The notes under the pieces: model-generated
Databases searched by the model: none
What the model saw: the letters and a program-made list of their open reading frames with translations, nothing else
Told to the model about the DNA's origin: nothing
From: Candidatus Pelagibacterales bacterium
Lineage (GTDB): Bacteria; Pseudomonadota; Alphaproteobacteria; Pelagibacterales; Pelagibacteraceae
NCBI GenBank assembly: GCA_004213215.1
Contig: SHAO01000003.1
Coordinates: forward strand, 1 to 38,698
Direction of reading: 5' to 3'
DNA length: 38,698 bases
Made by a program: the position numbers and the translations under genes
In this document: piece after piece, positions 8,610-17,042 of the stretch
Layout: the number at the start of each line of letters is the position of its first letter
How positions within the stretch are numbered: the first letter of the stretch is position 1

Positions 8610-8634
8610 ATTATATAGACGATAAAAAGCTTTA

Positions 8635-8690
8635 TTTTTCCTCATAATATTAGTTAAATAAGTTCTTATCTAATTCAATATAGGGAAAAA
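8635..8690 (+). promoter_or_regulatory. Possible Shine-Dalgarno-masking stem in the metY leader
   Basis: TTTTTCC at 8635-8641 is complementary to GGAAAAA at 8684-8690, which contains most of the metY ribosome-binding site, with a further T8642-G8683 wobble. Between them ATTAG (8649-8653) can pair with CTAAT (8670-8674), and ATAA (8658-8661) with TTAT (8666-8669). The nested fold would hide the ribosome-binding site. I could not match it to SAM-II or SAM-V riboswitch conserved sequence. It matters only if transcription starts upstream of 8635. Confidence 0.25.
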
Positions 8691-8691
8691 A

Positions 8692-10020
8692 ATGGCTAAA
8701 GATATAAAAAATCCAGAAACAATTGCGTTACATGGTGGTGAATACAGGAGTGACCCAGCAACCACCGCTGTAGCTGTTCCAATTTATAGAACAACTTCTT
8801 ATCAATTTAAAGATACTGGCACAGCTGCTAACTTATTTGCACTTAAAGAATTTGGAAATATTTATACACGTATAATGAATCCAACAAATGATGTTTTAGA
8901 AAAAAGAGTTGCCGCTTTAGAAGGTGGTCTTGCTTGCGTGACTGTTGGATCTGGGCAAGCTGCATCAACTTTTGCAGTTACAAATTGCTGTCAAGCAGGT
9001 GATAATTTTATCAGCTCAACTGACCTTTATGGAGGAACAGTAAATTTATTTACTCATACGTTAAAAAAACTTGGAATAGAAGTTAGATATGCTGATCCGT
9101 CTGATCCAAAAAACTTTGAAAAACAAATTGATGAAAAAACAAGATGTATTTATGCTGAAACATTACCGAATCCATACCTGCGTGTTTTTCCAATAAAAGA
9201 AGTGTCTGATATAGGAAGAAAACATAATATTCCTTTAATTATGGATAATACTGCTGCTCCAGTTATATGCAAACCAATAGAGCATGGGGCTGCTGTTGTT
9301 ATACATTCTTTAACAAAGTTTATAGGTGGACACGGTACGGTAATAGGAGGATGTTTAGTTGATGGTGGTAATTTTGATTGGACCGCAGATCCAAAAAGGC
9401 AACCACTTTTTAATGAGCCTGACCCAAGTTACGGCGGAGCTGTTTGGGGAAAAGTTGTTCCCGAACTTACAGGAGCAAATGTTGCATATGCTGTTCGTGC
9501 TAGAGTAGTTTTACTAAGAGACTTAGGTTCTGCTTTATCACCAGATAATGCCTTTGGAATAATTCAAGGTTTAGAAACAGCACCCTTAAGAATGAAACAA
9601 CATTGTTCAAATGCGCAAAAAGTTGTTGATTTTTTATTAAAAAATAAAAATGTCGAAAGAGTTATTTATCCAAATATTCACAAAGGTGAAATTGGAGATA
9701 GAGCTAAAAGATATTTTAAAGGTGGTAATGGTGGTTTAGTTGGAGTTGAGGTTAAAGGAGGAGTTGAAGCAGGAAAAATATTTATAGAAGCTCTAAAAAT
9801 GTTTTATCATGTTGCTAATATAGGAGACGCAAGAAGTTTAGCAATACACCCTGCTACCACAACACATAGTCAATTAACCAAAGAAGAATTATTAGCTGCT
9901 GGTGTAACACCTGGTTATGTTAGACTATCCATAGGCATAGAACACCCTGATGATATAATTGCAGATTTAAATCAAGCTTTAGATGCTTCAGGTAAGGGTA
10001 AATTAAAAGCTGTTAGTTAG
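8692..10020 (+). CDS. metY: O-acetylhomoserine (thiol)-lyase, Cys/Met PLP enzyme
   Basis: This enzyme makes homocysteine from O-acetylhomoserine and sulfide (direct sulfhydrylation) in methionine synthesis. The 442-residue sequence belongs to the Cys/Met-metabolism PLP family. The PLP-binding lysine is K209 in SLTKFIGGHG, and 'GSGQAAST' near residue 85 is the phosphate-binding loop. The N-terminal 'PETIALHGG' and the long insert 'FNEPDPSYGG' favour the MetY subfamily over MetB/MetZ. AGGGAAAAAA directly before the ATG is one of the better ribosome-binding sites in the window. The 3' end overlaps convergent ctaA by 8 bases. Codons look less A/T-biased than neighbours, which suggests high expression. 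Confidence 0.9.
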   Translation: MAKDIKNPETIALHGGEYRSDPATTAVAVPIYRTTSYQFKDTGTAANLFALKEFGNIYTRIMNPTNDVLEKRVAALEGGLACVTVGSGQAASTFAVTNCCQAGDNFISSTDLYGGTVNLFTHTLKKLGIEVRYADPSDPKNFEKQIDEKTRCIYAETLPNPYLRVFPIKEVSDIGRKHNIPLIMDNTAAPVICKPIEHGAAVVIHSLTKFIGGHGTVIGGCLVDGGNFDWTADPKRQPLFNEPDPSYGGAVWGKVVPELTGANVAYAVRARVVLLRDLGSALSPDNAFGIIQGLETAPLRMKQHCSNAQKVVDFLLKNKNVERVIYPNIHKGEIGDRAKRYFKGGNGGLVGVEVKGGVEAGKIFIEALKMFYHVANIGDARSLAIHPATTTHSQLTKEELLAAGVTPGYVRLSIGIEHPDDIIADLNQALDASGKGKLKAVS

Positions 10021-11053
10021 TTCTTGAGTTTTTAAATAGTAGAATTAGAGATACTGTTATTAAAAAAATTGATCCAATTTGGTGCATAGATGCTAAAATT
10101 ATTTGTGCACCATAAATAACTGTAAAAATTCCCAATAATATTTGTAAAATAATAACTATAAAAATCAGTAAAATTGTATTTCTTAAATAAGAAAAATCTT
10201 TATTTTTGTAAATTTTAAATGTCATGAAACTAAATATCAAAAATATTAAATACGCCATATTTCTATGGATAAATTGAACAATTGATGCAGTTTCAAAAGC
10301 ATTAATTGAAAACAAATCCTTAATATTAGAGTCATCAGGAAAATAACTTTGATTCATTAAGGGCCATGTTTGATATATTTGACCCGCATCTAATCCCGAT
10401 ACTAATGCACCTATGCTAACTTGAATAAGAATTAATGTTATAAATAAAAATGGTAAATATTGTGGGAATTTAGCTTTATTTTCAAAGTTTTGCTGATATT
10501 TATATTTAAGATAATTCCACATCAATAAAATAAAAATTATAAAAGCCAATGTCAAATGTAACGACAGGCGATAATGACTTACATCAGTTCTTTCAGTTAA
10601 GCCGCTTTGAACCATATACCAGCCAACAAATCCCTGAAGCACTATAAGTATTAATATTAGATAAAGTGAAAATAAAGTTTCTTTTTTAATAGATTTTTTA
10701 AAAGTAAAATAAAATAATGGAATTAAATAAAAAAGACCAATAATGCGACCTAATAATCTATGAGCATACTCCCACCAATAAATTACTTTGAATTCGTCTA
10801 AAGTCATAGATGAATTGAGCAATTGAAACTCTGGTATTTTTTTATATAAATTAAAAGAATTTTCCCAACTTGTTAGTGAAAAAGGCGGTAATATACCGGA
10901 AATTAAATCCCATTTAGTTATAGATAAACCTGAATCGGTAAGTCTAGTTAATCCACCAACAATTATCATTAACCCAACAAGGAAAGTTATTAACAACAAC
11001 CAGTAAGAAATATAAGTATTTTTATTTTCTACATCCATGAAATTAATATACAT
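10013..11053 (-). CDS. ctaA: Haem A synthase (COX15/CtaA)
   Basis: CtaA oxidises haem O to haem A for cytochrome aa3 oxidase. The 346-residue protein is polytopic, with about eight hydrophobic segments in two similar halves. Four candidate haem-ligand histidines lie in conserved contexts: H98 (WWEYAHRLLGR), H166 (LSLHLTLAF), H263 (FIHRNMAYL) and H324 (ASMHQIGSIF). 'GGLTRLTDSGLSI' near residue 33 is diagnostic of the alphaproteobacterial/mitochondrial COX15 type. A second ATG at 11038 (residue 6) is an equally plausible start. It is divergent from the chorismate mutase gene with only 39 bases between them. Confidence 0.94.
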   Translation of the reverse strand: MYINFMDVENKNTYISYWLLLITFLVGLMIIVGGLTRLTDSGLSITKWDLISGILPPFSLTSWENSFNLYKKIPEFQLLNSSMTLDEFKVIYWWEYAHRLLGRIIGLFYLIPLFYFTFKKSIKKETLFSLYLILILIVLQGFVGWYMVQSGLTERTDVSHYRLSLHLTLAFIIFILLMWNYLKYKYQQNFENKAKFPQYLPFLFITLILIQVSIGALVSGLDAGQIYQTWPLMNQSYFPDDSNIKDLFSINAFETASIVQFIHRNMAYLIFLIFSFMTFKIYKNKDFSYLRNTILLIFIVIILQILLGIFTVIYGAQIILASMHQIGSIFLITVSLILLFKNSRTN

Positions 11054-11092
11054 ATCTATTATTAAAGTAAAAATTACTAATTTGTCGCCATA

Positions 11093-11374
11093 ATGAATAA
11101 AAAAAAATTAATATTAGCGAGAAATAAAATAGATCAGCTTGACAACAGTATTTTTAATCTACTAAAGCAAAGAACAAGAGTAGTTAAGGATATGTTAAAA
11201 TTAAAAAGATATAAAAACCAAATAGTTGACCAGAAAAGAATTAATATAATTATCAAAAAGATAAGAAAAAAATCTATAAAGCATGGAATAGACCCTAAAA
11301 TAACTACACGAATATGGAAATCTATAATATGGTCATATGTAAATTTTCAAAGAAAAAACTTTAAAAAAAAATAA
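11093..11374 (+). CDS. Chorismate mutase, AroQ type
   Basis: This 93-residue all-helical protein should convert chorismate to prephenate for phenylalanine and tyrosine synthesis. The AroQ pattern is visible: ARNKIDQLDNSIFNLLKQR near the N-terminus, then LK..KNQIVDQKR and a C-terminal helix 'ITTRIWKSIIWSYVNFQ'. The length is that of a single mutase domain with no prephenate dehydratase or dehydrogenase fused. It is isolated from other aromatic genes: ctaA is divergent on the left and rpmG abuts convergently on the right with no spacer. Confidence 0.85.
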   Translation: MNKKKLILARNKIDQLDNSIFNLLKQRTRVVKDMLKLKRYKNQIVDQKRINIIIKKIRKKSIKHGIDPKITTRIWKSIIWSYVNFQRKNFKKK

Positions 11375-11566
11375 CTATTTGCTGTGTGGTGGTAATTTTT
11401 TTTCCACAAATACTTCGTGCTTTCTTGTATCAGGATTATATTTTTTTACTTTTAATTTTACCTTTGCTTTTTCACCAGCATTAGGTTTTTTTACATAATA
11501 AAAAAAAGAGCTATTAGGTTTAGCTTCTGGCACGAGACGAACTTTTACAGATGTTTTTTTAGCCAT
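11375..11566 (-). CDS. rpmG: 50S ribosomal protein bL33
   Basis: The 63-residue sequence matches alphaproteobacterial L33 at both ends: MAKKTSVKVRLV at the start and 'KKYNPDTRKHEVFVEKKL' at the end, with SFFYYVKK in the middle. It is about 8 residues longer than the usual 55, with small insertions around residues 14-19 and 30-35. The usual four-cysteine zinc site is absent, as in other zinc-free L33 proteins of this class. The start ATG overlaps the merR stop by one base. It ends the leftward cluster. Confidence 0.88.
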   Translation of the reverse strand: MAKKTSVKVRLVPEAKPNSSFFYYVKKPNAGEKAKVKLKVKKYNPDTRKHEVFVEKKLPPHSK

Positions 11567-11964
11567 TATTTTAATTTCTTTAATTCTTCTATAATTTTAG
11601 AAATATTTTTTACTTTCTTTTTAATAAATTTTGCAGTTTCTAAATTAGGCTTAGTTATACCAATATTTATATGATCGTCAATAGAACCACTTTGTTGCAT
11701 ATTTAATATTTTCTTTACTCCATTAATGGTCAAACCTCTTTCTTTTAGTAAAAACTTGATGTGCTTAATTACTTTAAATACTTTATTAGAGTAATATCTT
11801 CTTTTACCAGCTCTAATACTTGGTTTAATTTGTTTAAATTGAGTCTCCCAATATCTAATTGTGTGAGTTTGTAGGCGTCCAGTTTTTTTATCGATAAGAC
11901 CAAGTTCTTTGGTCACCTCACCTATAGTTTTGTAAGCATTGATAGATTTTTCCTTGCTATTCAT
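11566..11964 (-). CDS. MerR-family transcriptional regulator
   Basis: The 132-residue protein has a MerR winged-helix N-terminal domain: YKTIGEVTKELGL, then 'LQTHTIRYWETQF' and 'GKRRYY', followed by a dimerisation helix. This is the regulator customarily found directly after ihfA in Alphaproteobacteria; its target is not established. There is no cysteine-rich metal-binding tail. It overlaps ihfA by 8 bases and rpmG by one, so it is expressed with plsX-ihfA. Confidence 0.9.
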   Translation of the reverse strand: MNSKEKSINAYKTIGEVTKELGLIDKKTGRLQTHTIRYWETQFKQIKPSIRAGKRRYYSNKVFKVIKHIKFLLKERGLTINGVKKILNMQQSGSIDDHINIGITKPNLETAKFIKKKVKNISKIIEELKKLK

Positions 11965-12253
11965 TTTTGTTTAATTTTTTTTTAAATGATAAAGCTGGTT
12001 TAAATTTTACTACTTTTCTTGAAAAAATCTTAGCTTCGACTCCAGTTTTAGGATTTCTACCTATTCTTTCCTTTTTATTTAAAATACTAAAGGTTCCAAA
12101 TGATGTAATTTTAATTTTATTAGATTTGATTATTGCTGTGATTATTGATTCAAAAAAGTTATCAACTATTTTTAATGAAATATTTTTTGAAAAACCAATA
12201 TTTTTATATATTTTATTAGAAAGATCCTTCCGAGTAAAATTCTTATTTACCAT
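11957..12253 (-). CDS. ihfA: Integration host factor alpha subunit (HU/IHF family)
   Basis: The 98-residue protein has the HU/IHF fold with the DNA-minor-groove arm motif GRNPKTGVEAKI and the 'FKPALSFKKKL' end. The N-terminus 'FTRKDLSNKIYKNIGFSKN' aligns with IhfA better than HU. IHF bends DNA sequence-specifically as an alpha/beta heterodimer. Its position after plsX and before merR is the classic ihfA location, although fabH, which normally separates plsX and ihfA, is missing. Confidence 0.9.
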   Translation of the reverse strand: MVNKNFTRKDLSNKIYKNIGFSKNISLKIVDNFFESIITAIIKSNKIKITSFGTFSILNKKERIGRNPKTGVEAKIFSRKVVKFKPALSFKKKLNKNE

Positions 12254-12276
12254 TTTTAAAAATATTATCCGTTTAG

Positions 12277-13281
12277 TTAAGCGTCTACAGTAATTAAGTT
12301 AGATTCTATCTTTTCTATTAAATTACCTTTAACTATCTTATTACAAACTTCTATTGAATTTGCAAAACCAATCGAATCTGTTGAACCATGGCTTTTAACC
12401 ACTGGACTTTGAAGACCTAAAAAAATTGCACCGTTATATTTTCTTGGATCGAGTTTATTTTTAAATTTCTTAAGTGATTTGTATGAAAGTAGCATAGATA
12501 ATTTGTTTAAAGAGTTTTTAAGATTTTTTGTTATGAAATTTGCTGTACCCTCTGCTGTTTTTAAAGCTATGTTTCCTGTAAAACCATCAGTAACTATTAC
12601 ATCAACATTGCCATCCATTATATGGTTGCCTTCAATATACCCATCAAATATAAAATTTTTTGTTTGATTATCTTTTAAAATTGAAAATGTTTTTTTTAAA
12701 ATATCATTTCCCTTGTATTCTTCCAAACCAACATTTAACAAAGCAACTTTAGGTTTATCATTCATAAAAAGTGATTTAAATAAAGATGATCCCATACAAG
12801 CAAAATCTGTGAGATTTTTTTCACTACATTCAATATTTGCTCCTAAATCTAAAACTATACTCATATTGTTCTGATTAGGCCATAAAGCAGCAAGAGCAGG
12901 CTTATTTATTCCATCAATTGTTTTTAAAAGAAGCCTAGATATTATTAATAAAGCGCCGGTATTACCAGCTGATAAAGATATATCAGATTTTTTTTCTTTA
13001 AGAGATTCTATTGTTTTCCACATGCTAGTTTCTTTACTTTTTTTAGCACCAGCTAAAGGGCTTTCATCATCTACGATAATATCATTTGAATTAATTATTT
13101 CACAGTAGTTTCTAATATTTTTCTTTTTACTAATTTCTTTATCTAAAATGTCTTTTTTTCCGTATAAGTAAAAAAAATTATCTTTATTTGATTTTAAAGA
13201 TATTTCTATACCTTCAATAATTTTTTTTGGTGAATTTTCGCCACCCATAGCATCAATAGCAATTTTAACTTTCTTTGACAT
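12277..13281 (-). CDS. plsX: Phosphate acyltransferase PlsX
   Basis: PlsX converts acyl-ACP to acyl-phosphate for PlsY in phospholipid synthesis. The 334-residue protein has the N-terminal 'KIAIDAMGGENSPKKIIEG' signature, the 'SAGNTGALL' motif and the 'VDVIVTDGFTGNIALKT' motif, as expected. The C-terminus is complete (GLQSPVVKSHGSTD). It lies 24 bases after rpmF and 23 before ihfA. The usual partner fabH is not between them. Confidence 0.96.
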   Translation of the reverse strand: MSKKVKIAIDAMGGENSPKKIIEGIEISLKSNKDNFFYLYGKKDILDKEISKKKNIRNYCEIINSNDIIVDDESPLAGAKKSKETSMWKTIESLKEKKSDISLSAGNTGALLIISRLLLKTIDGINKPALAALWPNQNNMSIVLDLGANIECSEKNLTDFACMGSSLFKSLFMNDKPKVALLNVGLEEYKGNDILKKTFSILKDNQTKNFIFDGYIEGNHIMDGNVDVIVTDGFTGNIALKTAEGTANFITKNLKNSLNKLSMLLSYKSLKKFKNKLDPRKYNGAIFLGLQSPVVKSHGSTDSIGFANSIEVCNKIVKGNLIEKIESNLITVDA

Positions 13282-13305
13282 AATAAAATATAATATTTGA
13301 AACTA

Positions 13306-13485
13306 CTATTTTTTCGGTTCTAAAATTTGCTTGCCGTTATAAAGACCTGTTTTTAAATCAACATGGTGCGATAGTCTAAATTCGCCTGATTTTTTATCTT
13401 CAATTATGTTAATCGAAGAAATTCTATGATGTGACCTTCTTTTATTTCTTCTAGCTTTTGATGTTTTTCTCTTTGGTACAGCCAT
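13306..13485 (-). CDS. rpmF: 50S ribosomal protein bL32 (59 residues)
   Basis: I found this short gene by translating the minus strand between plsX and the CBP3-like gene. It starts [20 protein letters not shown] and ends with '..LEPKK' and TAG. The MAVPKRK.SK.RR..RR start is diagnostic of L32, and '[16 protein letters not shown]' matches alphaproteobacterial members. It has no zinc-binding cysteines, consistent with the zinc-free form. rpmF directly upstream of plsX is a conserved arrangement. The yceD/DUF177 gene often found before rpmF is absent: the CBP3-like gene ends only 9 bases upstream. Confidence 0.97.
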   Translation of the reverse strand: MAVPKRKTSKARRNKRRSHHRISSINIIEDKKSGEFRLSHHVDLKTGLYNGKQILEPKK

Positions 13486-13494
13486 TTTTTATAT

Positions 13495-14019
13495 CTATTT
13501 ATAATTAAATTTTAATTCTCCTTGTAATACACTATCGTGGGATAAATCAAAACAAAAAGCTTCATATTTATTGAAATATTCTATTATTTCAGCATTATTT
13601 ATGATGTTTTTTATATCATTTAACTTCAAGTATTTGTTAAAAAATATAGTTTTATCAGTTTTAGTCATAGATCTATACTTTTCGCAGTCTAACAAAATGT
13701 TATAAAAAGTTTTTGTAAGAGATTTCATATTTTTATTTATAACGGTGTCACCATAACCTATCTCACGCATATTTGTTTCAATATTATTAAAAATTAAATC
13801 AAACACTTTTTGGTGAAAATTTTTATATATTTTATGATCTTTACTATTTTTAGATTTAATAAATATAAAAGAAATATGTATAAAGACTAGGTGAATTCTA
13901 TTTTGAAAAGTATCTATCAAATCAAATGTAGTGTAAAATAATTTATTTCGTGATAATAAAAGGATACTATTATATAAATTATTAATTTGAGTATTGATTT
14001 TATCTACTTGTTTAGACAT
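13495..14019 (-). CDS. Ubiquinol-cytochrome c chaperone (CBP3/UQCC1-like)
   Basis: This 174-residue protein resembles the bacterial CBP3 family, which helps assemble cytochrome b of the bc1 complex. The supporting stretch is 'NMREIGYGDTVINKNMKSL' followed by 'KTFYNILLDCEKY', the family's conserved core, preceded by the 'FQNRIHLVFIHISFIFI' helix. No signal peptide is seen. Its position supports the assignment: in many Alphaproteobacteria the chaperone gene lies between bamE (divergent) and rpmF-plsX. Its ATG directly abuts the bamE ATG on the other strand. Identity is divergent, so confidence is moderate to good. Confidence 0.8.
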   Translation of the reverse strand: MSKQVDKINTQINNLYNSILLLSRNKLFYTTFDLIDTFQNRIHLVFIHISFIFIKSKNSKDHKIYKNFHQKVFDLIFNNIETNMREIGYGDTVINKNMKSLTKTFYNILLDCEKYRSMTKTDKTIFFNKYLKLNDIKNIINNAEIIEYFNKYEAFCFDLSHDSVLQGELKFNYK

Positions 14020-14469
14020 ATGAAAAAAATTGTATATTTACTATTAATTTTACTTTTTACCAGCAATTGTCAAGGTGAAAAAATAGTAAAAACTCATGGC
14101 ATAGCATATTTAGAAAAAAGGGAAAAATTATTAATTGTTAATACGTCAAATAAAAATGATGTAGTTAATATTTTTGGACAACCTTCTACAAAAGGTATGA
14201 ATAGTGATAACTTATGGATTTATATTGAGAGAACAATGACAAAAGGAAAGCTTCTAAAACTTGGAAGAAATTACCTTACAAAAAATAATGTCTTAGTGCT
14301 AGAATTTAATAAATATGGTATTCTTGAAAAAAAAAAATTATCTTCCCTTGATGATATGAAAGAAATTAAATTTGCTAAAAGTATTACTGAGAATGAAATA
14401 AGAAAGCAAAACTTTGTATACAGCTTCCTTTCTAGTGTTCGTCAAAAAATGGAAAATAAAAAAAAATGA
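14020..14469 (+). CDS. bamE: Outer membrane assembly lipoprotein BamE (OmlA/SmpA)
   Basis: BamE is the small lipoprotein of the BAM complex that inserts outer-membrane beta-barrel proteins. I chose ATG 14020 rather than an upstream in-frame start because it gives a clean signal peptide MKKIVYLLLILLFTSNC with C17 as lipidation site; Asn at -1 is unusual for a lipobox. The BamE core follows: 'TSNKNDVVNIFGQPS', 'WIYIERT' and 'NVLVLEFNKYGIL'. The mature part (about 133 residues) has the alphaproteobacterial C-terminal extension. Its stop abuts the hppA stop with no spacer. Confidence 0.87.
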   Translation: MKKIVYLLLILLFTSNCQGEKIVKTHGIAYLEKREKLLIVNTSNKNDVVNIFGQPSTKGMNSDNLWIYIERTMTKGKLLKLGRNYLTKNNVLVLEFNKYGILEKKKLSSLDDMKEIKFAKSITENEIRKQNFVYSFLSSVRQKMENKKK

Positions 14470-16563
14470 TTAATGAGCGATTACAGCTAATAATAGTAGA
14501 GCTACTATGTTAGTTATCTTAATCATTGGATTTACAGCAGGGCCAGCTGTATCCTTATATGGGTCACCAACAGTATCACCAGTAACTGCAGCTTTATGAG
14601 CTTCAGATCCTTTTCCTCCAAACTTTCCATCTTCTATATATTTTTTTGCATTATCCCATGCTCCACCCCCAGCAGTCATGGATATAGCAACAAATAAACC
14701 TGTTATAATAACTCCAAGCAGCATGGCTCCTACAGACGATAATGCGGCTTCGATGCCACCAATCATATATATTATGAAGTATAGGGCTATAGGCGATAAT
14801 ACAGGTAATAGAGAAGGAACTATCATTTCTTTTATAGCTGCTTTTGTTAATAAATCAACTAAACGACCATAATCAGGTTTTCTTTTTCTTTTCATAATAC
14901 CTGGAATTTTTTTAAATTGTCTTCTAACTTCAACTACAACAGCTCCTCCCGCTCTACCAACTGCTTGCATAGACATAGATCCAAATAAGTAAGGTAGCAT
15001 TCCACCCACTAATAATCCAACTACAACAAAAGGATTTGAAAGATCAAAATCTACAGAAATATTTTCTAGTGGAGAGCCACTAACATTTGAAAAAAATTTT
15101 ATATCTTCTGTGTAAGCGGCAAATAAAACTAAAGCTCCTAGACCAGCAGAACCTATAGCATAACCTTTTGTTACTGCCTTTGTTGTATTACCAACAGCGT
15201 CCAATGCATCTGTTGTTTTTCTTACTTTTTTAGGTAGATTTGACATTTCAGCAATACCTCCAGCATTATCAGTTACAGGACCATAAGCATCTAACGCAAC
15301 TACCATTCCAGCTAAAGCTAACATTGTGGTAACAGCTATTGCTATACCAAATAAGCCTGCAATATGATTTGTATACAATATTCCGCTTACAATTATCAAA
15401 GCTGGTAATGCTGTAGCTTCTAAAGAAACAGCTAATCCCTGTATAACATTCGTTCCGTGTCCTGTTGTTGAGGATTTAGCAACACTAATTACTGGTCTAT
15501 ATTTAGTTCCTGTATAATATTCAGTAACCCATATTAAAAGTCCAGTTATAACTAATCCAATAATTCCACACAGGTAAAGTCCAAAACCATTAAATTCTGC
15601 ATTTGAAGATTTATAAGAATCTTCTAAACCAATAATTTTGTCTGTTACAGGATAAAGAATTATTGCAGAAAAAATAGCTGTAGCTATAAATCCTTTATAA
15701 AGAGCACCCATTATATTTTTACTTTTCCCTAAACGAACAAAAAAAGTTCCAGCTATGGAAGTAAGTATACAAGCTCCACCAATTGCCAGGGGATAAATCA
15801 TCATATTTAAATTATCTATAAAAAAAATTGAAGACAGCACCATTGTAGCTACTATTGTTACTGCATAAGTTTCAAAAAGATCTGCTGCCATTCCAGCACA
15901 ATCACCTACGTTGTCACCTACATTGTCAGCTATTACTGCGGGGTTTCTAGGATCATCTTCTGGTATACCAGCTTCTACTTTACCAACTAAATCAGCTCCA
16001 ACATCAGCTCCTTTTGTAAAAATACCACCACCTAATCTTGCGAAGATAGATATTAATGAAGCACCAAATCCTAAGCCCACAAGTGCATTAATTACTTCCC
16101 TGCTTTCAATGTTTAATTTTAATAAAATTAAATAGTAAATAGCTATAGACAATAAAGCTAAGCCAGCAACCAACATTCCAGTGACAGCACCTGACTTAAA
16201 TCCTATATTTAAACCATCTTTCAAACCTTTTCTAGAAGCTTCTGCAGTTCTTACATTAGCTTGAACTGAAACAAGCATTCCAATATAACCAGCAGCTCCT
16301 GATAAAAAAGCTCCAATGAAATAGCCTAGACCAACCCAAACTCCTAAAGCATATGTTATAATTATTAAAATAATAAAACCAACAACTGCAATTGTTTTAT
16401 ACTGTCGATTTAAATAAGCACGGGCACCTTCTTGTATAGCGCCTGCAATTTCTTGCATTTTTGCGTTTCCTGGATTAGCAGCCATAATTTGTTTTCCAAC
16501 TACATAGCCATATAAAATTGCTAGAAAGCCAGCTGCTATTATGAGATTTAATATACCAATCAT
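14470..16563 (-). CDS. hppA: K+-independent H+-translocating membrane pyrophosphatase
   Basis: This 697-residue, roughly 16-helix membrane protein hydrolyses pyrophosphate and pumps protons. The catalytic loop [11 protein letters not shown] and the acidic motif '[19 protein letters not shown]' are intact, as are '[16 protein letters not shown]' and the last '[15 protein letters not shown]' motif. K462 lies in [10 protein letters not shown]; lysine here instead of alanine marks the K+-independent class in published work on this family. In an oligotroph it recovers energy from biosynthetic PPi. It abuts bamE convergently. Confidence 0.97.
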   Translation of the reverse strand: MIGILNLIIAAGFLAILYGYVVGKQIMAANPGNAKMQEIAGAIQEGARAYLNRQYKTIAVVGFIILIIITYALGVWVGLGYFIGAFLSGAAGYIGMLVSVQANVRTAEASRKGLKDGLNIGFKSGAVTGMLVAGLALLSIAIYYLILLKLNIESREVINALVGLGFGASLISIFARLGGGIFTKGADVGADLVGKVEAGIPEDDPRNPAVIADNVGDNVGDCAGMAADLFETYAVTIVATMVLSSIFFIDNLNMMIYPLAIGGACILTSIAGTFFVRLGKSKNIMGALYKGFIATAIFSAIILYPVTDKIIGLEDSYKSSNAEFNGFGLYLCGIIGLVITGLLIWVTEYYTGTKYRPVISVAKSSTTGHGTNVIQGLAVSLEATALPALIIVSGILYTNHIAGLFGIAIAVTTMLALAGMVVALDAYGPVTDNAGGIAEMSNLPKKVRKTTDALDAVGNTTKAVTKGYAIGSAGLGALVLFAAYTEDIKFFSNVSGSPLENISVDFDLSNPFVVVGLLVGGMLPYLFGSMSMQAVGRAGGAVVVEVRRQFKKIPGIMKRKRKPDYGRLVDLLTKAAIKEMIVPSLLPVLSPIALYFIIYMIGGIEAALSSVGAMLLGVIITGLFVAISMTAGGGAWDNAKKYIEDGKFGGKGSEAHKAAVTGDTVGDPYKDTAGPAVNPMIKITNIVALLLLAVIAH

Positions 16564-16633
16564 TTTTAATATGTAATTTAATTAAAAAACGCAAAATGCC
16601 AAAAAAAAGGATAAAAGGCAACAACTATCTTCA

Positions 16634-17038
16634 TTATACTTTTTCAATTCGGCTGAACTTAGATATCTTGTCTAAAATAGCGTTTAAAAATTTTTTTTGC
16701 GAGACGTTTACAAAAAAATCCGATGCCTTTAAATATTCAGTTATAACAACTTTTACGGGAGTTTTATGCATATACATAAATTCGTATATTGCAGCTTCGA
16801 TCATTATTTTAATTATTAGATCAGTCTTATTAGTATTCATATCATCTTTTAGTTTTTTATTTATTAATTCCTGGATCAACTCTTTTCTTTCTATTGTGCC
16901 ATTAACAACATCTTTGATGAATTTCTTATATCGATGTTTAGAAAAAGTAATTTCAGATTCTTTATTAAGTTGATGAGTATATAATTTTTGGATCACAACA
17001 ACTCTAGGATTATCTTTGGGTGATACAGGATCGCTCAT
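16634..17038 (-). CDS. nusB: Transcription antitermination factor NusB
   Basis: The 134-residue all-helical protein has the NusB layout: an N-terminal 'RVVVIQKLYTHQLN', 'KKFIKDVVNGTIERKELI' in the middle, and the C-terminal 'DLIIKIMIEAAIYEFMYM..TPVKVVITEYL.AS', which is the most conserved block. NusB works with NusE (S10) on boxA of rRNA leaders. It is the last gene of the riboflavin cluster, 4 bases after ribH, its usual place. About 70 bases without a gene separate it from hppA; I see no clear terminator there. Confidence 0.94.
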   Translation of the reverse strand: MSDPVSPKDNPRVVVIQKLYTHQLNKESEITFSKHRYKKFIKDVVNGTIERKELIQELINKKLKDDMNTNKTDLIIKIMIEAAIYEFMYMHKTPVKVVITEYLKASDFFVNVSQKKFLNAILDKISKFSRIEKV

Positions 17039-17042
17039 TTGT

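Noticed and set aside
8569-8691. SAM-II or SAM-V riboswitch upstream of metY
   Set aside because: I looked for the H-type pseudoknot and the conserved GCUAAAAAGG-like 3' part near the ribosome-binding site. Only short weak pairings (for example GTC/GAC around 8605-8620) are present, so I do not call it.
11967-12293. 108-codon + strand frame across ihfA
   Set aside because: Reverse-frame shadow of ihfA and the plsX end, phenylalanine- and leucine-rich from poly-A/T codons.
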